DNA of 30,173 bases from JBBQKI01 sp038326725 (GTDB taxonomy: Bacteria > Bacteroidota > Bacteroidia > Flavobacteriales > Flavobacteriaceae). The stretch is taken from assembly GCA_038326725.1 (NCBI GenBank), contig JBBQKI010000027.1, positions 1 through 30,173 of the forward strand, given 5' to 3'. A model generated the notes under the pieces. It had not been told where the DNA came from. It saw only the letters and a program-made list of their open reading frames with translations, and ran no database searches. Position numbers and translations under genes: made by a program. Below, piece after piece: positions 21,901 to 28,160 of this stretch (within the stretch, counting starts at the first letter, position 1; each line of letters starts with the position of its first letter).

Positions 21901-22456
21901 CCCAACAGAGGAAAGTGTTCGGCGCGCAATGGCCATTCAATTAATCATAAATAAAGAATTGGGTTTGGCGAAAAACGAAAATCCTATTCAGGGTTCATTC
22001 ATTATTGAAGAATTGACAGATCTTGTGGAGGAGGCAGTTTTAAAGGAATTTGACAGCATTACCGAACGAGGGGGTGTTTTGGGCGCAATGGAAACCATGT
22101 ATCAACGCGGCAAGATTCAAGAGGAAAGTTTATATTATGAAACCCTTAAGCATAATGGTGATTTCCCCATTATAGGCGTAAATACTTTTTTGAGCAGCAA
22201 AGGTTCGCCCACGGTTTTGCCGGCCGAAGTTATAAGGGCTACTGAGGATGAAAAAATGCATCAAATTGAAACATTAAAAAACCTTCATAAAGCCTTTGAG
22301 GGCAAAGCTGAATCCGAACTTGAAAAACTCCAAAAGGCCGCAATACATAATGAAAATATTTTTGAACATTTAATGGAAGCCACAAAAATTTGCTCGTTAG
22401 GGCAGATTACCCATTCTTTATTTGAAGTTGGTGGGCAATATCGAAGGAATATGTAA
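18989..22456 (+). CDS. icmF: fused isobutyryl-CoA mutase with G-protein chaperone domain
   Basis: The enzyme interconverts isobutyryl-CoA and n-butyryl-CoA (and related acyl-CoAs) using adenosylcobalamin. Three parts are visible in one 1155-aa chain. The B12-binding domain (1-145) has SLFDGHDAAINI, with H25 as cobalt ligand. A MeaI/MeaB-type GTPase domain (about 203-430) has Walker A GTGGSGKS at 209-216, ETSGIGQSD and NKFDKRG. The catalytic barrel (about 560-1120) has AGLYPFKRMGEDPARMFAGEG in parts. It lacks the usual split mutA/mutB arrangement. A GC-rich stretch encoding PNPSPLGRMGG (191-201) interrupts the linker just before the GTPase domain and looks inserted. Confidence 0.93.
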   Translation: MQQTPPYIPKHKVRIVTAASLFDGHDAAINIMRRIIQATGVEVIHLGHDRSVEEVVNTAIQEDANAIALTSYQGGHMEYFKYMHDLLKEKGAGHIKIFGGGGGVILPSEIKELMEYGITRIYAPDDGRTMGLQGMINDLVEKAENTTSPNLPDGKGVLNLLKKKDVNTIARLISLAENEPENFHDIFSIKPNPSPLGRMGGDVVLGITGTGGSGKSSLVDELVRRFLIDFPEKTLGIISVDPSKKKTGGALLGDRIRMNAINSPRVYMRSLATRQSNLALSKYVSEAIQILKAAEYDLIILETSGIGQSDTEILDHSDVSLYVMTPEFGAATQLEKIDMLDFADLVAINKFDKRGSLDALRDVKKQYVRNHQLWETPSDQLPVFGTIASQFNDPGMNTLYKAVMDKMVEKTGINLKSNIKISEEMSEKIFVIPPSRTRYLSEISENNRAYDKKALGQVETAQKLYGIFKTIISVLNINLGQAESLILSQTGLKEEEIQKQQTDKNKDFLSLLKKEFDRTKMDLDPYNWEIIIGWEGVLKKYKSPIYSFKVRETEINVDTHTESLSHSQIPKISLPKYKAWGDILLWNLQENVPGEFPYTAGLYPFKRMGEDPARMFAGEGGPERTNRRFHYVSKGLPAKRLSTAFDSVTLYGNDPDLRPDIYGKIGNAGVSICCLDDAKKLYSGFDLSHPLTSVSMTINGPAPMLLGYFLNAAIDQNCEKYIRENGLEDEINKKIEKSYKDLKVDRPTYQGNLPEGNNGLGLMLLGTTGDNVLPKDIYEKIKIETLIQVRGTVQADILKEDQAQNTCIFSTEFALRLMGDVQEYFITNKVRNFYSVSISGYHIAEAGANPITQLAFTLSNGFTYVEYYLSRGMDINDFGPNLSFFFSNGVDPEYAVIGRVARKIWAKAMKNKYNANPRAQMLKYHIQTSGRSLHAQEIDFNDIRTTLQALYAIYDNCNSLHTNAYDEAITTPTEESVRRAMAIQLIINKELGLAKNENPIQGSFIIEELTDLVEEAVLKEFDSITERGGVLGAMETMYQRGKIQEESLYYETLKHNGDFPIIGVNTFLSSKGSPTVLPAEVIRATEDEKMHQIETLKNLHKAFEGKAESELEKLQKAAIHNENIFEHLMEATKICSLGQITHSLFEVGGQYRRNM
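19564..19592. repeat. palindromic element inserted within icmF
   Basis: CCCCTCCCC-TTT-GGGGAGG-AT-GGGAGGGG is a nested palindrome far richer in G and C than the rest of icmF. It encodes NPSPLGRMGG in frame. Very similar CCCCTCCCCTTTGGGGAGG units are common between genes in Bacteroidota. Their appearance inside a coding region, in a linker and in frame, suggests insertion of a mobile or duplicated palindrome. Confidence 0.6.
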
Positions 22457-22538
22457 TTTGTTTTAGAAAAAAGAATTCTAATGCATGACAAATTTCAATT
22501 TGATACAAAGTTTTTTTCTATAAAATAATTTTGAATAT

Positions 22539-22931
22539 TTAAAGAGTCATCGCCCAATTGCGTTGCAATTTCCTGAATTTTTTAAGCTCGTTCCTAAGTA
22601 GGGGAAGAAATTCCTTTCCGTTGCTGTTGGCGCGTTCCAAACGCTCGCAATTTTTGAACAAAAGATTAGTGAGCCGCGAAACGGATGCCGCATATTTATG
22701 CTTATGTTCAGAAAAAGGTTGACTTTCTGCTTTTAAAATTTCAGGAGCCAAAGAAACTGATTGCTGGACAATGTCTCCCGTAAAATATATATGTGGGTCT
22801 TCATCCCCATTTGCTTGAAGTTTGGCTAAATCGTGAATCAAGTATCCAGAAATGCGCCTAGACAAATCGAAAATGTCCAATGCCTTCCTATAAATAGGCG
22901 AGTAATGTAGGTGGTTTGAATGGGGTGTCAC
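22539..22931 (-). CDS. hypothetical helical protein, 130 aa
   Basis: The only start in frame is GTG at 22931; a TAA lies a few codons upstream and there is no later Met until the last residues. The protein is almost all helix (SPIYRKALDIFDLSRRISGYL, then FKNCERLERANS and LRNELKKFRKLQRNW) and may be a four-helix bundle resembling the S23/Avd class. That resemblance is by shape only. A perfect -7 box (22956-22963) on the minus strand gives a leader of about 18 nt. It is divergent from the Lrp-type gene. Confidence 0.55.
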   Translation of the reverse strand: MTPHSNHLHYSPIYRKALDIFDLSRRISGYLIHDLAKLQANGDEDPHIYFTGDIVQQSVSLAPEILKAESQPFSEHKHKYAASVSRLTNLLFKNCERLERANSNGKEFLPLLRNELKKFRKLQRNWAMTL

Positions 22932-22955
22932 GTTATTGGTTTATAAAAACAGGCT

Positions 22956-22963
22956 CAAATGTA
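22956..22963 (-). promoter_or_regulatory. -7 box of the 130-aa gene
   Basis: TACATTTG on the minus strand matches TAnnTTTG fully, 25 nt before the GTG start. No clear -33 box is seen at the right distance. Confidence 0.45.
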
Positions 22964-22986
22964 ACAACAATGCCAAATTTTCACCT

Positions 22987-23020
22987 TTTGATTTTAAAGC
23001 AAAAACCTATATTTGCTTTA
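22987..23020 (+). promoter_or_regulatory. Lrp-type gene promoter with 9-bp inverted repeat
   Basis: TTTG (22987-22990) and TATATTTG (23008-23015) match the Bacteroidota boxes with a 17-nt spacer. TAAAGCAAA (22995-23003) and TTTGCTTTA (23012-23020) form a perfect inverted repeat over the -7 box. Lrp-family proteins often control their own gene, so this is a candidate autoregulatory site. Confidence 0.5.
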
Positions 23021-23053
23021 GAATAATTTTTTTTTGCTATAAAAAACCTTAAG

Positions 23054-23497
23054 ATGGCCATCGATTCATTAAATTGGAAAATTTTAAAATGCCTTCAGCA
23101 AAACGCCCGTACGACCAATGCAGAAATTGGAAGACAAGTTGGAATAAGCTCTCCCGCGGTTTCAGAACGTATTAAAAAAATGGAGGACCTGGGAATCATT
23201 CAAGGTTATTTCACTTCCATTTCACCTTTTCAAGCCGGATTTCAATTGAAAGCGATCATAACGCTCCGAGCGTTTATGGGGAAATTGAAGCCATTTTTGG
23301 AAATAGTGAAAACCTACGATGAGGTCATTAATTGCTATCGCATAACAGGGAACGAAAATATTGTGATGGAGGTTGTATTGATGAACCAAAAACATTTGGA
23401 AACTTTTATTGACCAGCTGATTGTCTATGGGGAAACAAAAACCCAAATCGTGCTTTCCCATGTGGTAAAAAACAACGAAATTAAAAATTTAAAGTAA
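23054..23497 (+). CDS. Lrp/AsnC-family transcription regulator, 147 aa
   Basis: The N-terminal winged HTH (residues about 5-60) reads LNWKILKCLQQNARTTNAEIG then VGISSPAVSERIKKMEDLGII, the usual AsnC-type HTH. The C-terminal RAM/AsnC ligand domain (about 65-140) includes FLEIVKTYDEVINCYRITG and the end QIVLSHVVKNNEIKN. Such proteins form octamers and sense amino acids. The effector cannot be read from the sequence. Its promoter carries a perfect palindrome. Neighbouring targets are unclear; the divergent 130-aa gene and the small membrane gene downstream are nearest. Confidence 0.9.
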   Translation: MAIDSLNWKILKCLQQNARTTNAEIGRQVGISSPAVSERIKKMEDLGIIQGYFTSISPFQAGFQLKAIITLRAFMGKLKPFLEIVKTYDEVINCYRITGNENIVMEVVLMNQKHLETFIDQLIVYGETKTQIVLSHVVKNNEIKNLK

Positions 23498-23582
23498 TGT
23501 TAAGATAAAAACAATTGGGTTTCCCTTAATGTTTCTTTGCTATGTAACTCCTATTTTTATTCGAATAAAAATCTAACAAACC

Positions 23583-23801
23583 ATGAAAAATTATACCAAG
23601 TACTTTTTGGTGATAACCATTGCAACAGCACTCCTCGGCTTTACGGGATTAACTTTCCCAGGCGATACCGCCATTCGTTTTATTTGCCTTTTGGCCGGAA
23701 TTTTATTGATGATTTCATGTTTGGACGCGGTCCTTATTTCCCAAAAAAGAAAACAGATTAAAAAGCAAAGTGAAAAGGTAAATAGTGAAAATCAGGTTTA
23801 A
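23583..23801 (+). CDS. small two-span membrane protein, 72 aa
   Basis: Two hydrophobic segments are visible, about residues 7-24 (YFLVITIATALLGFTGL) and 33-51 (FICLLAGILLMISCLDAVL), followed by a basic, charged tail SQKRKQIKKQSEKVN that should be cytoplasmic. The start is the ATG at 23583, 86 nt after the Lrp-type gene, with which it may share a transcript. No family is recognised. It is convergent with the MFS gene, 12 nt apart. Confidence 0.6.
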   Translation: MKNYTKYFLVITIATALLGFTGLTFPGDTAIRFICLLAGILLMISCLDAVLISQKRKQIKKQSEKVNSENQV

Positions 23802-23813
23802 AAGTGTGACTAA

Positions 23814-25046
23814 TTAAAATGAAATATGTTTTGGAGATTTCTTTAAAAGCCGATATAAATAAAGTGTCAGCATGGCAATTGCTCCCAAAAACGCTGCAAG
23901 GATATACCAAGTAGTATCAAATCCAAAAGCATCCACCATGTTCATTCCACTGTTATGCCCAATAATGTGCGCCAAAGAAAAACTCATACTGTACATGCCC
24001 ATATAACTTCCTTTTCTGCCTTTTGGCGCCATGTTTAAAGCAAGTGCATTTGAAAATGCCGATCCAATCATTTCACCGAGGGTCATCAATAACATCCCAA
24101 TAATTAATATTCCACTCCAGGGTGTGAAATTTAGCACCAAATAGCTCAGGCCCAGAAAGAATATCCCCCAAAAGGTAGCGATGCTTTTTGAAATCTTTTT
24201 TCTTTCAAGCCAAGTAATTAATGGCATCTCAAACAAAACGATTATTGCGCCGTTGATAAACATTAACCACCCAATTAAATCTTCGGTAAGAAAATGCGCC
24301 CTTTCATAATAAAGTGGCATCACCGAAAAATATTGTACAAAAGTAATTGTCTGCGCCACCATGATTACAAAAAATAAGATGAACAAGCCGTTGGAATATG
24401 GGGAAATTCCTTCTTTTACAACACGAATTTTTATTTCGGAGGGGTCGGATACTTTTGCCTTTTTGGGTTTTAAAAGCACGAAAAGTCCTATTCCTGCAAT
24501 AATACAAGTTATACCATCGATCCAAAAAAGGGAGGTGTAACTTATTTTTGCAATGATAATTCCTCCAATCAAAGGTCCAATGGAAAATCCTAAATTAATG
24601 GCCAAACGTATTAAAGTAATACTTCGGGTTACATTTCCGGGCTTGCTGTAGGTTTCAGCAGCAACAAAAATGGCGGGCCGATAGGCATCGGCCATCAAAA
24701 TGAGGAAAAAAATACCTAAACAAAATCCATAAAAAGTGTCGAGGAATTGTAACGATACAAAACCTATTCCTCCCATTAAAAGGCTTAAAACGATAACTTT
24801 ATAAAACCCAATACTGTCCGTAAGCCGACCTCCAATCCAAGTGCCCACCAAAGATCCAACGCCAAAACTCGTCATTATCCACCCAACTTGAGGCAGGGTG
24901 AAACCTTTTGCATTCACCAAATACAAAGAAAGAAAAGGGATAACCATGGCCCCGGCCCGGTTTATAAAGGTAACGAGGGACAACAGCCAGATTTCCCGGG
25001 AGAGACCCCGGAAATTGTTGATATAGCTGAAATATATTTTTTTCAT
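23814..25046 (-). CDS. MFS exporter, 410 aa
   Basis: The protein has about twelve hydrophobic segments in two halves with a basic cytoplasmic loop between (LKPKKAKVSDPSEIKIRVVK, about residues 192-211). The motif A loop GGRLTDSIGFYKV lies between spans 2 and 3. Family and length fit drug-efflux type MFS (MdtH-like) better than sugar uptake, but the substrate cannot be told. The ATG lies only about 28 nt after a strong terminator hairpin, too near for a separate promoter. Transcription must pass that hairpin, preceded by a 23-codon frame and a perfect -7 box. This points to attenuation control. Confidence 0.85.
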   Translation of the reverse strand: MKKIYFSYINNFRGLSREIWLLSLVTFINRAGAMVIPFLSLYLVNAKGFTLPQVGWIMTSFGVGSLVGTWIGGRLTDSIGFYKVIVLSLLMGGIGFVSLQFLDTFYGFCLGIFFLILMADAYRPAIFVAAETYSKPGNVTRSITLIRLAINLGFSIGPLIGGIIIAKISYTSLFWIDGITCIIAGIGLFVLLKPKKAKVSDPSEIKIRVVKEGISPYSNGLFILFFVIMVAQTITFVQYFSVMPLYYERAHFLTEDLIGWLMFINGAIIVLFEMPLITWLERKKISKSIATFWGIFFLGLSYLVLNFTPWSGILIIGMLLMTLGEMIGSAFSNALALNMAPKGRKGSYMGMYSMSFSLAHIIGHNSGMNMVDAFGFDTTWYILAAFLGAIAMLTLYLYRLLKKSPKHISF

Positions 25047-25072
25047 GGTTGGTTGATGGTAATGATAAAAGT

Positions 25073-25104
25073 AAAACGTCCCGGGGGTTGCCCGGGACGT
25101 TTTT
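25073..25104 (-). terminator. terminator hairpin in the MFS leader (candidate attenuator)
   Basis: A 10-bp perfect GC-rich stem, ACGTCCCGGG (25076-25085) with CCCGGGACGT (25091-25100), can extend with A-T pairs to 13 bp and has a 5-nt loop. On the minus strand it is followed by TTTTACTTTT. It lies between the leader frame and the MFS gene. GCCCGG in the leader frame can pair with CCGGGC of this stem, offering an alternative fold. Confidence 0.8.
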
Positions 25105-25131
25105 ATATTGATTTAGTTTATTTCAGGAGAG

Positions 25132-25203
25132 TCAATACATACGTTGCCGGGCTTTCATTTGAAAGACTGTATAATTTTGGCGAATGTCGGTACTGAAAGT
25201 CAT
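25132..25203 (-). CDS. 23-codon leader peptide before the MFS gene
   Basis: The frame reads MTFSTDIRQNYTVFQM, then KARQRMY and TGA. It starts about 13 nt after the expected transcription start and ends 28 nt before the terminator stem. K17-A18-R19-Q20-R21 contains two overlapping Lys/Arg-X-Arg triplets. That +X+ pattern is known to stall macrolide-bound ribosomes in leader peptides of erm and mef genes. Whether it is translated is unknown; an unrelated small protein is the alternative. Confidence 0.5.
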   Translation of the reverse strand: MTFSTDIRQNYTVFQMKARQRMY

Positions 25204-25222
25204 TTTGATTTTTTGAATGAAT

Positions 25223-25230
25223 CAAATGTA
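25223..25230 (-). promoter_or_regulatory. -7 box of the MFS leader
   Basis: TACATTTG on the minus strand is a perfect Bacteroidota -7 box. A weaker TTTC lies about 19 nt upstream as possible -33. Transcription would start near 25216, just before the 23-codon frame. Confidence 0.55.
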
Positions 25231-25274
25231 GAAAAAAAAATTAATGTGAAATATTTTTAGATAAAATTTTTGTT

Positions 25275-25910
25275 TTAGTCAACCACCCGTTTAAAAGCTT
25301 GGGCGAGTTTATAAGCAGCTTTAACATAGGCTTTGCCCACGCGGCGGAATTTTGCCCAATCATCAAATTTAAAAGTTTCCTTATTTTGCCCCATCGCACT
25401 TTTGATGCTTGTGGCCGTTAGAATGTTTTGCGGATCGGAAGTTTCATAGAATGTTATTTCCACATCTATTTTTGATGGCCATTTACCAATAACCACGTTA
25501 TAGCCAAAATACATCCAAGAAGTATTAACCTTCATAGTATAGCGCGCTTGGGTGTTATTGATTTCGAATATAGGCTGCTGTTTGTATTCGCTCATTTTTT
25601 CATTCAATGTTGTAAGAAACATTTCTGGCCAAAGTTCCCTTTTTGAAGTGTTGTAATTGTCCAACCAGTCTTTTGCCCCGTCATCCCCTTCTTCTTCTTT
25701 AACCTTAACCAGTACATGCTGTATATAGGTGGTCTCAGGCATTTTATCTTCATTGAATAAAAGTCCGTCGTAGGTAAAGATCACATTTATTTTTTCTTCG
25801 GAGGTCAAAAAAGACAATGCTTTTTTATCGATATCAATATGTTGTGAAAAGCTTTTGGGTGAAAGGCTCACGACAAAAACAAAAAAAAGAATGCGTAAAG
25901 TTGGGGTCAT
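25275..25910 (-). CDS. secreted or periplasmic hypothetical protein, 211 aa
   Basis: A Sec signal peptide (about residues 1-22, LRILFFVFVVSLSPKSFSQ) leads into a soluble domain rich in strands, with INVIFTYDGLLFNEDKM, TSWMYFGYNVVIGKWPSKIDVEITFYE and a C-terminal helix KAYVKAAYKLAQAFKRV. I do not recognise a family with certainty. It has a perfect -7 box (25927-25934) on the minus strand and shares a divergent control region with the DUF1684 gene. Confidence 0.65.
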   Translation of the reverse strand: MTPTLRILFFVFVVSLSPKSFSQHIDIDKKALSFLTSEEKINVIFTYDGLLFNEDKMPETTYIQHVLVKVKEEEGDDGAKDWLDNYNTSKRELWPEMFLTTLNEKMSEYKQQPIFEINNTQARYTMKVNTSWMYFGYNVVIGKWPSKIDVEITFYETSDPQNILTATSIKSAMGQNKETFKFDDWAKFRRVGKAYVKAAYKLAQAFKRVVD

Positions 25911-25926
25911 GGTTTAATTTTTTTTT

Positions 25927-25962
25927 CAAAAATAGTATTATTTTCCACAGTCACTAACTTTG
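25927..25962. promoter_or_regulatory. divergent promoters of the 211-aa gene and the DUF1684 gene
   Basis: On the minus strand TATTTTTG (25927-25934) and on the plus strand TAACTTTG (25955-25962) both match TAnnTTTG exactly. They are 20 nt apart and point away from each other, so polymerases starting both genes would compete for the same DNA. Confidence 0.5.
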
Positions 25963-25986
25963 TTATATTTACTGAAAATACCACGG

Positions 25987-26595
25987 ATGAAACCTATTAC
26001 TTTTTTGCTGGCCACATTTATTTCCTTTACAATTGCAGCGCAAAACAATGTTGAATTTATTAATGAAATCCAAGCCTACCAGATTACTGCCAATGAAGAA
26101 TTCACCAATCCGGAATCTACAATTTTGGAACCCAAGGATTTTAAAAAATTCAAAGGGCTGGAATTCTATCCAATAGATTTAAAATATAGGGTGGAGGCAA
26201 AATTTATTCGCACACCAAATGAGAAACCTTTTTTAATGCCAACCACCACCACTCGTTTGCCAGAGTATGTAAAATATGGCGAAGCGCATTTCACCATTGA
26301 TAAAATGGATTTTGTGCTGAACCTGTTTAAAAATATAGAACCTATTAAAGAGCCAGGTTATGAAGATTATCTATTTCTACCGTTTACAGATCTAACCAGT
26401 GGTGACGGTTCCTATGGTGGCGGAAGGTTTTTGGATCAAAGAATTCCGGAAGGCGAAACGATTATTATTGATTTCAATAAGGCTTACAATCCCTATTGCG
26501 CTTACAACAAAAAATATTCCTGTCCTATCCCGCCAAAGGAAAATGATTTATTGGTCCGCATAGAAGCCGGAGTAAAAGATTTTGGAGGACATTAA
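25987..26595 (+). CDS. DUF1684 secreted protein, 202 aa
   Basis: I chose the ATG at 25987, which gives a clean signal peptide (MKPITFLLATFISFTIAA, cleavage before QNN); the frame extends to 25960. The mature part has the marks of DUF1684: FYPIDLKYRVEAKFI, LPFTDLTSGDGSYGGGRFLD and DFNKAYNPYCAYNKKYSCPIPP, then VRIEAGVKDF near the end. The two Cys in YCAYN and YSCP are conserved in the family. The function is not known. Its stop overlaps the convergent crcB gene by 4 nt. Confidence 0.88.
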   Translation: MKPITFLLATFISFTIAAQNNVEFINEIQAYQITANEEFTNPESTILEPKDFKKFKGLEFYPIDLKYRVEAKFIRTPNEKPFLMPTTTTRLPEYVKYGEAHFTIDKMDFVLNLFKNIEPIKEPGYEDYLFLPFTDLTSGDGSYGGGRFLDQRIPEGETIIIDFNKAYNPYCAYNKKYSCPIPPKENDLLVRIEAGVKDFGGH

Positions 26596-26963
26596 AACAT
26601 TCGGGTAAGCCATATTCCCAAAAATACAGCAGCAAACCCCAGTACTAAACTTCCTAAAGTATAAAGGGCAAAAGTCATAAAATCCCCTGATTTTAGAAGC
26701 ATTTGATTTTCCAGCGCAAAGGCTGAAAATGTAGTGAAGCCGCCACAAAACCCCGTGGCAAAAAAGAGGAGGGTATTTTGCGATATGAAATTTTCTTTTA
26801 CTGCAAGTCCAAAGATTATCCCAATAAACAAACTTCCCAAAACATTCGCGGCAAAAGTGCTGTAGGGGAAATTGTCACCATTGGTGTTCAAAAGCAAGGC
26901 CAGCCCATAGCGCAAAACACTTCCCAAACCACCGCCCAAAAATACCAATAACAATTGTTTCAT
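26592..26963 (-). CDS. crcB: fluoride exporter CrcB/Fluc
   Basis: A small four-span membrane channel that lets fluoride leave the cell. Family marks are GGGLGSVLRYGLALL (about residues 10-24), the asparagine in ANVLGSLFIG (span 2) and GFCGGFTTFSAFALE (about 72-86) that lines the pore. The 123-aa length is normal; it should work as an antiparallel dimer. No fluoride riboswitch is apparent upstream, since the next gene ends 1 nt before its start. It probably shares the transcript with the SRPBCC gene. Confidence 0.92.
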   Translation of the reverse strand: MKQLLLVFLGGGLGSVLRYGLALLLNTNGDNFPYSTFAANVLGSLFIGIIFGLAVKENFISQNTLLFFATGFCGGFTTFSAFALENQMLLKSGDFMTFALYTLGSLVLGFAAVFLGIWLTRMF

Positions 26964-26964
26964 G

Positions 26965-28014
26965 TTACATTCCTAAATCCGGGGTATCAACTACTATTGG
27001 AATATAAACTTCCGTGATCCAATCTGCCGGGTTTGGCACTTTGCCGGGGTCGGTGGAATATACCTCGAACATTTTATTGGTAGGGTGCATTTGTATATTG
27101 TTTTCTGCCATATATGCCATGGCTTGCGAATAGGTTTCCTTTAAATTGGAATAATCTCCTTTCAAAGTTGTTTTCACGGCTGAAACCGGTTCCATAAAAC
27201 CGCAAACCACTGGGCTTCCCTCTGGGGTTATTATCCTTTCTTTTACTGGGATACATGCCGAAAAGATCACGGTATTGTTCAAGTCATCAATGCTGTTGTA
27301 AATGGTAAAAGGCATTCCCGCCATTTGTAAATTATTTTGTTCCATATAACTTGATACCTGCCCCATCATTGGGCCCATCCTTTCGCCTATTTCCGATTGT
27401 TTGGCCACTGCGGTATTGTACATATAATAGCCGCCGCCATATTGGGTAACGCCATCAACATGAATGGTATATTTTTTCATATCATTTAAAACCTCTTCTT
27501 CAATCCCCTCCAAACCCTTAATATTCATTTTATGGATTTCAGCTTCAAAATCGGCATCGCTCATGGCAAAATATATTTTATCGATAAGGGTATGTTCGCC
27601 CTTCATCTTCCATGTTACCTGTGTACCGCCTTCCACTTCTTCGAAATTCCAAAAAACTTTAGGGTGCCTTTCGCCGCCGGGAGTATTCAAAGTTAAATCC
27701 TGCTCAATTTCTTTATTGGGAATCACTTTTGTGGTTGTCATCGCGCCATCCATTTCGCCCGTCCAAGAATAGGAAGCGCCTTCGCCCGAGGTTTTTTCGG
27801 CATAAGTGGCTACCATCGTAGAATCATTTTTCTTCCACGGACCCCAGGTTTCCCAACTTTTAAGATCGTTCACTTTATTGAAAACCACTTCTGCGGGGGC
27901 GTTTATTATTTTTGAATCGCTGATTTCGTATTTCCCATCTTTGGTCCCAAAATAAATAGCTCCGCCAATAATGATTATAAGGATAAGAAAAAAAAGGTAT
28001 TTTAAAATTTTCAT
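26965..28014 (-). CDS. membrane-anchored SRPBCC + GyrI-like domain protein, 349 aa
   Basis: Residues about 5-23 (KYLFFLILIIIIGGAIYFG) form one N-terminal anchor. Residues about 30-165 are an SRPBCC/polyketide-cyclase-2 fold, starting ISDSKIINAPAEVVFNKVNDLKSW and containing WETWGPW. Residues about 180-345 match a GyrI-like/SOUL effector-binding domain, with YTIHVDGV, YSQAMAYMAENNIQM and the end TEVYIPIVVDT. Such fusions bind small hydrophobic ligands; the target is unknown. TATCTTCG (28040-28047) is a near -7 box. crcB follows 1 nt later, so the two are cotranscribed. Confidence 0.85.
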   Translation of the reverse strand: MKILKYLFFLILIIIIGGAIYFGTKDGKYEISDSKIINAPAEVVFNKVNDLKSWETWGPWKKNDSTMVATYAEKTSGEGASYSWTGEMDGAMTTTKVIPNKEIEQDLTLNTPGGERHPKVFWNFEEVEGGTQVTWKMKGEHTLIDKIYFAMSDADFEAEIHKMNIKGLEGIEEEVLNDMKKYTIHVDGVTQYGGGYYMYNTAVAKQSEIGERMGPMMGQVSSYMEQNNLQMAGMPFTIYNSIDDLNNTVIFSACIPVKERIITPEGSPVVCGFMEPVSAVKTTLKGDYSNLKETYSQAMAYMAENNIQMHPTNKMFEVYSTDPGKVPNPADWITEVYIPIVVDTPDLGM

Positions 28015-28129
28015 GGTTGGGAGGTATTGGTTATGGTTGCGAAGATAATCAATTTGGTTTTTGGTAAATCTTCCCGGGGTTCGGTTTTATTGTATTTGCC
28101 CCGGAATTTAATTCATTGCAATATTTTGT

Positions 28130-28137
28130 TACATTTG
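28130..28137 (+). promoter_or_regulatory. -7 box of the DPP III gene
   Basis: TACATTTG matches TAnnTTTG exactly, 23 nt before the ATG, giving a leader of about 17 nt. Upstream, CCGGGG (28074-28079) and CCCCGG (28099-28104) form a GC-rich inverted repeat of unknown meaning. Confidence 0.5.
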
Positions 28138-28160
28138 TTTCAAACTAAAATTTATTAAAA

